Of a stretch of 64,000 nt of DNA, positions 7,894 to 15,218 are shown piece after piece. A program made the translations under genes and the position numbers. Source of the DNA: Microbacterium sp. Root553 (GTDB lineage: Bacteria > Actinomycetota > Actinomycetes > Actinomycetales > Microbacteriaceae); assembly GCF_001426995.1 (NCBI RefSeq), contig NZ_LMFY01000001.1, positions 1,078,713-1,142,712 of the forward strand. The letters run 5' to 3'. The first letter of the stretch is position 1. The number at the start of each line of letters is the position of its first letter. The notes beneath the pieces are model-generated. The model searched no databases. It saw nothing but the letters and a program-made list of their open reading frames with translations, and was not told the origin of the DNA.

Positions 7894-8490
7894 GTGTCGG
7901 AGGGGCTCACGCTCGACCCGCCCACTGACGGCGAGCTCCTCTACCGGCTGTCCCGCGGCGACGAACCGGCTTACCGTTGGCTGCACGACCGGCACCAGAT
8001 GCCGGTCTTCCGCCTGTCGCTCGTGCTCATGCCCACCAGCCGGGATGCGGAGGAGGTCGCGGCGACGGCCTTCTTCGAACTGTGGCGCAAGCGCGACAAG
8101 GTTCGGGTCATCGACGGCTCCGTGCTGCCCTGGTTGCTGGCCACCACATCCGTCATCGCCAAGAACGGCTTGCGGGCCCGGCGGCGATATCACCGTCTAC
8201 TTCGGCGCGTTCTGCACGACGGCGACGTTGCAGATCACGCGGATGAGGTCGCCCGGGCGATGGACTCCATGGGGATCTCAGAGAGTGTCCGTCAAGAGCT
8301 TCTTCGTCTTAACCCGCGCGAAGCAAGCGTCCTCGTCCTCTGCGTCATCCATGAGCTCCCGGTCGCCGAAGCCGCGGTCGTTCTGGGAATGCCCGAGGGG
8401 GCCGTCACGTCTCGGCTGTCTCGAGTGAAGAATCGGGTGCGCGGGGAACTCCATGAGTATTCGCCGACGGCAGAGGAGGCGAACGCATGA
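7894..8490 (+). CDS. RNA polymerase sigma factor, sigma-70 family (ECF-like)
   Basis: 198 aa. The region 2-like segment (AYRWLHDRHQMPVFRLSLVL, SRDAEEVAATAFFELWRKR) is followed by a linker and a region 4 helix-turn-helix (HELPVAEAAVVLGMPEGAVT, SRLSRVKNRVRGEL). The GTG start follows an AGGTG ribosome binding site. The downstream gene overlaps by ATGA and encodes a one-TM protein, which suggests a sigma/anti-sigma-like pair. The target promoters are unknown. Confidence 0.85.
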   Translation: MSEGLTLDPPTDGELLYRLSRGDEPAYRWLHDRHQMPVFRLSLVLMPTSRDAEEVAATAFFELWRKRDKVRVIDGSVLPWLLATTSVIAKNGLRARRRYHRLLRRVLHDGDVADHADEVARAMDSMGISESVRQELLRLNPREASVLVLCVIHELPVAEAAVVLGMPEGAVTSRLSRVKNRVRGELHEYSPTAEEANA

Positions 8491-8972
8491 GTGAGCGGAT
8501 GCCTCACCACCGGGAAGTGCAGGACCTCCTCGTCGAGCAGATGCGCCGCGATCTGTCGCGCCCGAAGTGGTGGACGACCATCTGGGGTCGTCTGTCCATC
8601 GCGGGCGGCGTCCTGGCGGTCGCCGGCGCCGGCGTTGCCGGCGTCGTACTGCTCGACGAGCGCCCCGTGACTGAGACGACCATCGTTCATTGCCTCGAAG
8701 GCCCGTACCGAAACTCCGACGGGACGCTGTCGGGTGCATCGGCGAGCGTTGCCACCCCGGACGGCGTCGTCGCGATCGCGGATGCGGAAGCGATGTGCAT
8801 CCAGATGTGGGAGGGCGGTGCCTTCGAAGACAACGACCCGCTGTCGGCGACCCCAGTACCTGGAGTTGCGCCCGAAGAGTTCACGACGTGCGTCACCGAC
8901 GATGGCGAGGCCGCGGTCGTGCCGGGGGTCATCGAATGCTCGGTGCTCAGGCTTCATCCGTTCGAGAGCTAG
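8487..8972 (+). CDS. single-pass membrane protein coupled to the sigma factor
   Basis: 161 aa. A cytoplasmic N-terminus of about 35 aa is followed by one membrane helix (LSIAGGVLAVAGAGVAGVVLL) and an extracytoplasmic domain with four cysteines (HCLEGPY, AMCIQMW, TTCVTDD, VIECSVL) that could form two disulfides. The ATG overlaps the sigma-factor stop (ATGA). Topology and position fit an anti-sigma factor, but no zinc-binding HxxxCxxC motif or known anti-sigma domain is visible, so that role is inferred. Confidence 0.7.
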   Translation: MSERMPHHREVQDLLVEQMRRDLSRPKWWTTIWGRLSIAGGVLAVAGAGVAGVVLLDERPVTETTIVHCLEGPYRNSDGTLSGASASVATPDGVVAIADAEAMCIQMWEGGAFEDNDPLSATPVPGVAPEEFTTCVTDDGEAAVVPGVIECSVLRLHPFES

Positions 8973-9050
8973 CCGCAGCGGTCGCGTCGTCACCGCGGGG
9001 CACTGACGCCCAGCAACATGACCTCTGTCTTCCGCAGTGCTACCGAGGAT

Positions 9051-9083
9051 GGAGGTCGTGCCCGACATTCGGGCACGACCTCC
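9051..9083. terminator. bidirectional hairpin terminator
   Basis: A perfect 15-bp stem (9051-9065 with 9069-9083) and a 3-nt loop between the convergent genes ending at 8972 (plus) and 9096 (minus). The stem is G+C-rich and could stop transcription from both sides. No strong T-tract follows. Confidence 0.75.
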
Positions 9084-9095
9084 GTCACTCCTGAG

Positions 9096-9338
9096 TCAGA
9101 CGTGGTGTCGACGGGCTCGGCGCCGCGACGTCACGGCGAGGATGATGGCCACGACGAGGCACAGAGCGCTTCCCGCACCGAGCGCGATGTCCTGGGTTCG
9201 AAGCGTCCCGATACCAGCGGAGGCGTCAACCTCATATCCGTACGCAATCACACCGAAAACCCAGGCGATCAACAAGACTATGCCGACCGCGAGCAGTCCC
9301 CAGATCACGAATCGATTGTTTCTCTTCATGTGAATCAC
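9096..9338 (-). CDS. small two-TM membrane protein
   Basis: 80 aa with two hydrophobic helices (FVIWGLLAVGIVLLIAWVFG and ALGAGSALCLVVAIILAV) and a basic C-terminal tail (SRRRARRHH). The GTG at 9338 overlaps the TGA of the gene ending at 9335 (GTGA); an ATG at 9329 is an alternative. It is the last gene of a small minus-strand unit headed by the DUF1883 gene. Function is unknown. Confidence 0.6.
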   Translation of the reverse strand: MIHMKRNNRFVIWGLLAVGIVLLIAWVFGVIAYGYEVDASAGIGTLRTQDIALGAGSALCLVVAIILAVTSRRRARRHHV

Positions 9339-9604
9339 CAGTTACATAGCTGGGGGTTGATACCCCACCAGTCGTTGGTTCCACGCCACCGCTCGAGGTT
9401 CCAGGGGTTCTTGCCTGCGGCGTAGACGGTGTGACAATCGTACTGCTGGCGGTATCGAACATGCGACGCATCGTCAGCCACCTGGAGGCTGAAGTCAGCG
9501 TGGTCGTCGACCGACCCACGTTGCGAGCACGCCGGCGCGTGGACATTGACGGCAACCCGATCCAACACGCCCTCGCCCCGTAGACGCCTCACGCAGGGAG
9601 TCAC
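9335..9604 (-). CDS. hypothetical protein, possible N-terminally truncated secreted protein
   Basis: 89 aa from a weak GTG. The C-terminal half has an ordered look, with paired cysteines (YDCHTVYAAG ... WWGINPQLCNW) and a WNLERWR motif. This resembles the end of DUF2599-type secreted actinobacterial proteins (tentative, from memory). The signal peptide expected for that class is missing, so this may be a 5'-truncated remnant. It lies 13 nt downstream of the DUF1883 gene and overlaps the next small membrane gene. Confidence 0.4.
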   Translation of the reverse strand: MTPCVRRLRGEGVLDRVAVNVHAPACSQRGSVDDHADFSLQVADDASHVRYRQQYDCHTVYAAGKNPWNLERWRGTNDWWGINPQLCNW

Positions 9605-9617
9605 GGCGACGCCACCG

Positions 9618-9899
9618 TCAGGAGGCCCGATTCACCTGGACGCTGGTTGTCACCGTGCGGGCGGCCAGCCCGTTCAAGTCGACGGTCACGTACCAGTGGT
9701 CTGTGTGCGGAACCGCTATCTTGAGCGGGCTCCGCCGGGCGAGGCCGCCGTAGTACCGGTGGGCTCTGCCGGCGCGGTAGTTCTGGAACTCGGTACTGGT
9801 CATGAGACGCACGTTCGCGCCCGTGGAGAGGGTGACGGACACCTCGGACCCTGCGTTGACCGTGCCCAAGTCGTAACGCTGGAATGTTCCTGCAGGCAT
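9618..9899 (-). CDS. DUF1883 domain-containing protein
   Basis: A 93-aa protein made of one DUF1883 domain: YDLGTVNAGSEVSVTLS at the N-terminus, then ANVRLMTSTEFQNYRAG, HRYYGGLARRSP and HWYVTVDLNGLA. A strong AGGAGG ribosome binding site lies 5 nt before the ATG. DUF1883 is known as a small beta-rich domain that also occurs fused to TIR domains; its molecular role is not established. It is divergent from the three-gene operon starting at 9964, with a 64-bp shared promoter region. Confidence 0.85.
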   Translation of the reverse strand: MPAGTFQRYDLGTVNAGSEVSVTLSTGANVRLMTSTEFQNYRAGRAHRYYGGLARRSPLKIAVPHTDHWYVTVDLNGLAARTVTTSVQVNRAS

Positions 9900-9963
9900 G
9901 CGGACCTCCTCCTCGCTCGCAGTCTATGGGCTGCACGCCGCTATGGTGAGAGAAGGAGGCAGT
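9900..9963. promoter_or_regulatory. shared divergent promoter region
   Basis: 64 bp separate the DUF1883 start (minus) and the three-gene operon start (plus). A TAGACT -10-like element faces the DUF1883 gene (9921-9926, minus strand) and a TATGGT -10-like element faces the operon (9942-9947). The operon's ribosome binding site (AGAAGGAGG) is at 9951-9959. Joint control of the two units is plausible. Confidence 0.45.
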
Positions 9964-10695
9964 ATGGTGCAGGGAGCGTGGGTGCAGGGCATGCTGTTGT
10001 CCTCGGATGAATCCCCGATGGACTGGCAGCTTGTGTTGCATTACCGGCTGACATCGCAATTCGACCGCATCCCTGCGCAGCCCAACACCGCCGTGGCGGA
10101 GGACGCGATGCGTTGGGGTCATCAGGCGTACTTCTTCGTCGGGCGCCCGCACCCCTATTACTCGTCGTCCATCACGCTGTTCGAACACCCCCACCCGGAG
10201 GACGTGGCCTGGTTCGTGACGCCGTTCGACACGGGCGGCCTCATCCACGGCAAAGTGGTCACCGCCCCCGAACTGGATGCGGCGCAGCGTGTAGAACTCA
10301 TCGAGAAATGGTCGTGGCATGACGACGGCTACCTCGCGGACTACGACCGCTGGGTCGACGCATCGTTCGGCGCCGCTGAGGAGTATGTCCGCGCCGGAGT
10401 TCCCACCATGCATCTCGTCGAGGAGATCGACCTTTCCCAGAACACGGACTTCTCCTGGACCTGGGAGGGGCGATTCCCCGCCACTCGTTACACCGACGGG
10501 GAGATTCACCCATTCCGCGTGCTGTTGAGCAGCGGTCGCCGCCGCCAGTACTTCGAGTACCTCCGGCAGAACAGCATCCTCCGCGCCGACGAGCGCGCCG
10601 CGTACATGAGATGGGCGGGCAGCCTGATTCAGGAGGACGTCAGCCCTGTGAAAGCAGCTCAAGATGTTCTGTGTGAACGGATGGGAGGGTCATGA
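9964..10695 (+). CDS. hypothetical protein, first gene of an unrecognised three-gene operon
   Basis: 243 aa from the ATG at 9964, which is chosen because AGAAGGAGG sits just upstream; a longer frame opens at 9898. The protein is soluble and rich in aromatic residues and His. Notable conserved-looking patches are VLHYRLTSQFDRI, GHQAYFFVGRPHPYY, WFVTPFDTGGLIHGK and FSWTWEGRFPATRY. The combination YFF, PFDTGG and WEGR reads like an enzyme core, but I cannot name a family. The stop overlaps the next gene (ATGA). It is located in the accessory block next to tRNA-Leu. Confidence 0.7.
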   Translation: MVQGAWVQGMLLSSDESPMDWQLVLHYRLTSQFDRIPAQPNTAVAEDAMRWGHQAYFFVGRPHPYYSSSITLFEHPHPEDVAWFVTPFDTGGLIHGKVVTAPELDAAQRVELIEKWSWHDDGYLADYDRWVDASFGAAEEYVRAGVPTMHLVEEIDLSQNTDFSWTWEGRFPATRYTDGEIHPFRVLLSSGRRRQYFEYLRQNSILRADERAAYMRWAGSLIQEDVSPVKAAQDVLCERMGGS

Positions 10696-11564
10696 CACTC
10701 GCGTTAGTAGGTTTCGTCGGAGACCTCACAGGGTCCGCCGGGCAACTGTTCGAAGCCGCACCGGTAGTCCGTCGCGACGGCGAAGACTTCGTCGCGCCGG
10801 GCCTTGACTGGACGCTCGATGACCTCGTCCCCGTCGTCGAAAGCCCGCATGCGGTGATTCACACGGTGCCTGGCCACCGTTCCATCAACGTCGGCGCCAC
10901 CGTCTGGGTCGCTGGAGCGGGCTTCGTCACCGGCGTCAAGGACTGCAGCTGGGTCGGAAGCGATTCACTTCGCATCGGGGCATGGCCTACGGGCCGTCGG
11001 GGCTTTCGCACCGGGCTCGGCCATCGACGCGATTTTGCAGACCTCGTGTACCGCCTGCGCATTGGCCTGGAACGAAGCCTCCACGTCGCGCTCTTCGACC
11101 ACGCCGAGATTTTCCTCGGCGACGCGCCACTGCTCCACGACTTGTATTCCGCGCTGCCGCTGGAGCCCGACCTGGAGTATCAACTCACCCGCGCACTGTA
11201 CTTTGACGCACGTCGAGATACCTACTCCGTAGACCACGTCCGCAGCGAGACGGTGTACGTCTTCGGCCTCGTGGACTCCGAAGACGCGTTCACCCGGGCC
11301 CTCAACCGACGACGCGACGAACTCGAGACCAGCCGGCTGGGCGAGCGTGCGGCGGCGTACGCTGATCCGCTCCCGACGTCACGGCCTCTCCTGCCACCGT
11401 CCGAAATGCTGAACTACATCAGTCAGTTCGTGTCACACTCCGTCGTGAACAGCACCTCTGACTCGGCACTCTGGCTCCTGAAATCGATGCGGTCACTGCA
11501 AACATGGACTGTCGACAACACCGCGCATCCCATCCCGTCCATTGAAAGCGACGTCCCCGCATGA
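10692..11564 (+). CDS. hypothetical protein, second gene of the three-gene operon
   Basis: 290 aa, soluble, with no signal peptide. It begins with a hydrophobic beta-like strand MTLALVGFVGDLTG. The middle contains DFADLVYRLRIGLERSLHVALFDHAE split over two likely helices, then a region ending near residue 240 with SEMLNYISQFVSHSV. No Walker motif, helix-turn-helix or nuclease motif is recognised. It overlaps both neighbours by 4 nt (ATGA on each side), so the three products are probably made in fixed ratio and may form a complex (inference). Confidence 0.7.
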   Translation: MTLALVGFVGDLTGSAGQLFEAAPVVRRDGEDFVAPGLDWTLDDLVPVVESPHAVIHTVPGHRSINVGATVWVAGAGFVTGVKDCSWVGSDSLRIGAWPTGRRGFRTGLGHRRDFADLVYRLRIGLERSLHVALFDHAEIFLGDAPLLHDLYSALPLEPDLEYQLTRALYFDARRDTYSVDHVRSETVYVFGLVDSEDAFTRALNRRRDELETSRLGERAAAYADPLPTSRPLLPPSEMLNYISQFVSHSVVNSTSDSALWLLKSMRSLQTWTVDNTAHPIPSIESDVPA

Positions 11565-11995
11565 GTGAGCAACAGGCCGACGTGAACAGTGACGAGAACA
11601 CCTTGAACGCCGACGGCGGCGGACCTCCCGCGGAAGTCTCCGAGCTCTATACGATGTTCCGGCGCGAGGAAGAGCGTAAACGCTCCCGCTACCGTGAGTA
11701 CGTCCAGCGGGACGAGTACCTCACGGACTTGCATCAGGCGTTCGCCTCGTTCTATGAGAAGGACGCTGAGCCGCTCGCTCCCGGCGATATCGTGCAGTGG
11801 AAGACGTTCATGCGGAATCGGCCGTACCCGGCCTACCTTTCCCCTGCCATCGTCATGGAGCTAGCGCCCTCCACGCCACCGGCGAACGATCTCGACGACG
11901 ACGTCGAAGATGTCATCATCGGGTACCTCGACGGTGACCAGGATCTCCGCCTCGTCCGCACCGATGCGCGCCGACTCACGCTCTGGGAAGACTAA
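11561..11995 (+). CDS. hypothetical protein, third gene of the three-gene operon
   Basis: 144 aa. The acidic, disordered N-terminus is followed by a charged helix (RREEERKRSRYREYVQRDEY) and a compact C-terminal domain with the pattern PGDIVQWKTF, PYPAYLSPAIVME, DVIIGYLDGD and DARRLTLWED. This small beta domain resembles uncharacterised proteins with a PGxxVxWK start and an RRxxxW end seen elsewhere in accessory regions (impression, unverified). The ATG overlaps the upstream TGA. It is the last gene of the operon, with a 108-bp gap before the next gene. Confidence 0.68.
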   Translation: MSEQQADVNSDENTLNADGGGPPAEVSELYTMFRREEERKRSRYREYVQRDEYLTDLHQAFASFYEKDAEPLAPGDIVQWKTFMRNRPYPAYLSPAIVMELAPSTPPANDLDDDVEDVIIGYLDGDQDLRLVRTDARRLTLWED

Positions 11996-12103
11996 GCGCC
12001 CGAACGCGATCCACGGAAGCTCGATCTCCACCTGCATGACGCCAGCCGGGGCACCGTGCCCCATCAGCTGCAGACTTCGAGACGGCGCCCGTCGCGTGGC
12101 TCC

Positions 12104-12313
12104 CTACATCGGGAAGAACACCGATTGAATGAAGAGCACCACCCGCACGCCCACCGTCCACGCGGTCGCCTGCATCACGTCGCGCCGCATAGCGATGATA
12201 TCCACGACTCCAAAGTCGTTCGCGGCATCGCGGCGTCGAACCAGATACGAGGACAGGACCGCATTCCAGATGCCCAGCACGATTAATGCCGCCGCATACA
12301 GCAGTACGCCCAT
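12104..12313 (-). CDS. small membrane protein (69 aa)
   Basis: 69 aa with two hydrophobic segments (LLYAAALIVLGIWNAVLSSYL at the N-terminus and QATAWTVGVRVVLFIQSVFF at the C-terminus) joined by a basic loop. A GGAGG ribosome binding site lies 7 nt before the ATG, strongly supporting translation. It is divergent from the membrane protein starting at 12350. No family is recognised. Confidence 0.65.
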   Translation of the reverse strand: MGVLLYAAALIVLGIWNAVLSSYLVRRRDAANDFGVVDIIAMRRDVMQATAWTVGVRVVLFIQSVFFPM

Positions 12314-12349
12314 AACTCAGCCTCCGTTCGAGGGTTCGATGACCCTCCT

Positions 12350-12898
12350 ATGCGGCAACTAGCGATGGACACCCTCCGCTCATTCACCGAGGCCCGCTGG
12401 GACGCACCGTTCCGGATCCTTGCGTCGATCCTCGGAATCACCCTCGTAGCGTCGCTCTTCTCCGGCACGTCCGTACTGGGAACGTTGCAGTTCGCCGCTG
12501 CATGGCTCTCCTGGGCTTGGCTGAAGGAAGTCCTCGGCGACATCGACAGCTGGGCCACAACGCACCTTCACCCGCCGGCGCTCGGCTTCGTTCTCCTCGT
12601 GTGCATCTTGCTCTTGGCGCTTTTCTCGCATCAGCACGACGAGGCCCTGGCAGAGAGCCGGGCAACCGCTTCTGTCTGGGTCGTAGCTGCGCTCGCGTCC
12701 TACAGCGTCCCGGTGGGAGCTGTCGTCGGCGCACTTATCGTGGGCGTCGTATTCCGTGGACTGGCAGAGCGCCCGAAAGGCACAGCACCGTTCTGGCCCG
12801 CATGTGGCTGGACAGTGACCAACCTCCTGTGGGGTTTGTTGTGGGCCCCCTTACTGCTGATCCTGTGGGCCGCGGGGCTCATCCACGACCGGGAATAG
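12350..12898 (+). CDS. multi-pass membrane protein, unknown
   Basis: 182 aa with about four hydrophobic segments (FRILASILGITLVASLF, LGFVLLVCILLLALFS, SVPVGAVVGALIVGVVF, LLWGLLWAPLLLILWAAG). The ATG at 12350 has no clear ribosome binding site; a second ATG at 12365 is possible. It is divergent from the small membrane protein at 12104-12313, within 36 bp. No domain is recognised. It lies in the accessory block. Confidence 0.6.
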   Translation: MRQLAMDTLRSFTEARWDAPFRILASILGITLVASLFSGTSVLGTLQFAAAWLSWAWLKEVLGDIDSWATTHLHPPALGFVLLVCILLLALFSHQHDEALAESRATASVWVVAALASYSVPVGAVVGALIVGVVFRGLAERPKGTAPFWPACGWTVTNLLWGLLWAPLLLILWAAGLIHDRE

Positions 12899-13005
12899 CG
12901 GGAGCGGTCGCCACGCCACTCCACGCGCCGCCGTCCGCATCAGCGTCTCAACGACGGCGATAGCGCGGCACGTGACGATTCACGCGTTAGATCTCTGCAC
13001 CTCGC

Positions 13006-13011
13006 TAGTGT
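13006..13011 (+). promoter_or_regulatory. -10 element of a leaderless transcript
   Basis: TAGTGT ends 6 nt before the ATG of the DUF4209-like gene, and no ribosome binding site is present. This spacing places the transcription start at or next to the A of the ATG, so the mRNA is probably leaderless. Confidence 0.5.
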
Positions 13012-13017
13012 CAAACT

Positions 13018-14655
13018 ATGGATGACAGCGATGCCACGTGGGTAAACCTGGTGGGGTTGGTTCGTGACTTCGCCTTACGTCCGCAGAACATCGACAAGCC
13101 TTATGCCGGCTACCTTCGCGACGCAGACGGACGTCTCCGCGGTCCATCCGATCTGACGGCTGACGAGCTGGCCACGTTGACGTCCGCCGTCGACGACATC
13201 CCCGACCTGCTGACACGCATCCGCGTGCACGATGTCCTGATGCTGAGCTCCGCAGACGACACCCGAACCCATCACGAGGCGCGCGTATACGCGGGAGTCA
13301 TCGAGCTCCTTGAGACGGCTCCCTCGGCTCTCAAGCCGGCAGAGCTTCACGTGTGCACGCGGGCCGTGGCCCTCGTGGTTGAGTCATCGCCTGAAGAGCT
13401 TGAACGCATAGATGCGGCGCTGGTGGACCGGATGCAACACAGCTCCGACTATCTGGCGGCCGTGAACCTTTCTCTTGCCCGCGGGCGCGTTTCGAAGGCG
13501 TCGCGGCACACGGCTCGAATCGCACCGCTCCTTACCGCAGCCGCAGATCGCGAAGAGTCCGACCCCAGCCGTCTCACCATCCTCCGCGAGGCGCTGCACT
13601 GGAGCCATCACGGAGACAAGCGCGCCATTGCTCGCCAGGTGTCCGCACTGCTTTTAGAGCGTGCGGCGACGCTGGTGACCAGCTCCCCACCCCAGGCCAT
13701 AACCGACGTCGACGAGGCGCTAGACGTCTTGCAGCGCGACACGAGCGCTGAGGCCCAGACACTTCGCGACCGTCTGGCTGGGGTTCGTCAGGACGCCTCC
13801 ATCTGGCTTCGGGACAGTATGCACAAGACAGTGACGCCACTCTCCATCCCCCCAGAGGTGATGGCGGAAGCCGTCGCAGCGGTCCGCGGGAAGAGCACGA
13901 GCGCAGCCGTCACCTCATTCCTCTCCCGGATGCCGTTCGCCCGGTCCGGTCCGGCTGCGGACGACGCCGCCCGGTATGCGACGACGAGCCTGCTGAGCAA
14001 ATTCGCGGTGAACCACATCGGCCCAACAGGACAGATCGTGGCGCGGGTGGATCCCCGACGGGACGAGACGTCACACGGATACGGAGTGCCGACGAAGGTG
14101 TGGAGACAGATGATTCACGCCCACCAGTCTCGGGCATACCTAATTGCCGCCGCAGCTATCGCTCCGGCTCTCCATGTTCTCAGGGAGGATCATACGCTCA
14201 GGCTCGACGACTTCGTCGCTATGGCAAGCGACAGCGCCCTGGTTCCGGACGGTCGTGAGAGAAGTGTCGGACGAGCGCTGTTCAGCGGTTACGAGGGTGA
14301 TTCCGTTGACGCCGTCGAGCGGCTGGGGCCACAGCTGGAGCATATGGTGCGGATGCTGTTGCGGCGGCACGGCGTTCCGACAAGCCGGATGAACGCGAAC
14401 AAGGGAGTGATCGAGAACAGTCTCTCGTCGCTGATGAAGCCGGGACGGGTCGATGATCTCCTCGGCACCGATATCGCGTTCGAGATCCGCGCTCTCTTCT
14501 GTTCGCCGTTCGGACCGAACCTCCGCAACGATTACGCGCACGGACTCCGCGACGACGAGGAGAGCTCGCTGATGACGATGTACGCGTGGTGGCTCTGTTG
14601 GAAACTCCTTCGCACACCGCTTCCAGGCCCGAGCACCATCAGAGGCAAGCCCTGA
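13018..14655 (+). CDS. DUF4209-like protein with HEPN-type RNxxxH motif
   Basis: 545 aa, almost entirely helical and soluble. The C-terminal 120 residues match the DUF4209 pattern: LGPQLEHMVRMLLRRHGVPT, a short linker, DLLGTDIAFEIRALFCS, then GPNLRNDYAHGL with Arg503-Asn504 and His508 forming an RNxxxH motif, and a closing amphipathic helix (MYAWWLCWKLL). RNxxxH is the catalytic signature of HEPN ribonucleases, many of which act in toxin-antitoxin or phage-defence systems; activity here is inferred. The N-terminal 400 aa form an alpha-helical repeat-like region. It is monocistronic and sits beside tRNA-Leu in the accessory block. Confidence 0.75.
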   Translation: MDDSDATWVNLVGLVRDFALRPQNIDKPYAGYLRDADGRLRGPSDLTADELATLTSAVDDIPDLLTRIRVHDVLMLSSADDTRTHHEARVYAGVIELLETAPSALKPAELHVCTRAVALVVESSPEELERIDAALVDRMQHSSDYLAAVNLSLARGRVSKASRHTARIAPLLTAAADREESDPSRLTILREALHWSHHGDKRAIARQVSALLLERAATLVTSSPPQAITDVDEALDVLQRDTSAEAQTLRDRLAGVRQDASIWLRDSMHKTVTPLSIPPEVMAEAVAAVRGKSTSAAVTSFLSRMPFARSGPAADDAARYATTSLLSKFAVNHIGPTGQIVARVDPRRDETSHGYGVPTKVWRQMIHAHQSRAYLIAAAAIAPALHVLREDHTLRLDDFVAMASDSALVPDGRERSVGRALFSGYEGDSVDAVERLGPQLEHMVRMLLRRHGVPTSRMNANKGVIENSLSSLMKPGRVDDLLGTDIAFEIRALFCSPFGPNLRNDYAHGLRDDEESSLMTMYAWWLCWKLLRTPLPGPSTIRGKP

Positions 14656-14750
14656 CCCTGTTCACGAGAAGCTGGATCCGTAGTGATGGAGCGGCAACGC
14701 AACACGCGAGGCGCCGACTCATGCAGACCGCTGCGACCAAGCAGAAACGT

Positions 14751-14787
14751 GAAGAGCCGGTCAGAAATAACTTCTAACCGGCTCTTC
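14751..14787. terminator. bidirectional hairpin terminator
   Basis: An 11-bp perfect stem GAAGAGCCGGT (14751-14761) with ACCGGCTCTTC (14777-14787) and a 15-nt loop. It lies between the DUF4209-like gene (plus) and tRNA-Leu (minus), which converge here. Confidence 0.7.
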
Positions 14788-14830
14788 CTGTACGAACAGA
14801 TGGCCCTGAATCAACGAACAGGCCCCGCTG

Positions 14831-14913
14831 TGCGCGAGGGGGGACTTGAACCCCCACGTCCATAAGGACACTGGCACCTGAAGCCAGCGCGTCTACCATT
14901 CCGCCACTCGCGC
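14831..14913 (-). tRNA. tRNA-Leu (anticodon CAG)
   Basis: The minus strand folds as a class II tRNA of 83 nt: acceptor GCGCGAG with CTCGCGC, discriminator A, anticodon stem CTGGC/GCCAG around TTCAGGT (anticodon CAG), a variable arm and a T-arm with GTTCAAG. CCA is not encoded. Its 3' end faces the accessory block at 9.1-14.7 kb, the usual orientation for tRNA-borne integration sites. Confidence 0.96.
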
Positions 14914-15218
14914 GAGTCTGTCGGGCTCCGAAGAACTCAACTTCCCAAAGATATCACGCGATCCGCCCTGCGAAGAAACCGGGGTCGCGACCATCGGCAG
15001 GACCCGGGCACGGATGCAGGACGAGACGGCCGTTCTGGTCCTGCAGACGTGCCGAGGTCCGGCATCCGGCACCGATCGACGAGCTCGAGACACCACCACG
15101 GGATGCCTCCACACTCCCCCTCTCCCCCGGATTCTCGGCGTTCTCCCGCCTCGCGAGGGCGTTCACCCAGGCCACCTGGCTACGATGTCCCTACCGGTCG
15201 GTATGCCAGAGGAGCCCA
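14914..15218. other. intergenic region upstream of fhaA
   Basis: 305 bp between tRNA-Leu (minus) and fhaA (plus). It should hold the tRNA promoter and the promoter of the fha-pkn cluster. A TACGAT -10-like element is at 15181-15186 and a small TACCGGTCGGTA dyad follows at about 15192. No open frame here looks coding. Confidence 0.4.

Noticed and set aside
9601..10662. 353-codon minus-strand frame opposite the first gene of the three-gene operon
   Set aside because: The plus-strand gene has a strong ribosome binding site and overlap-coupled neighbours; the minus frame is His/Arg/Gly-rich shadow sequence.
14831..14913. Integrative element attachment site at tRNA-Leu
   Set aside because: No integrase and no second copy of the tRNA 3' end could be found by eye near 9 kb; kept only as a hotspot hypothesis.
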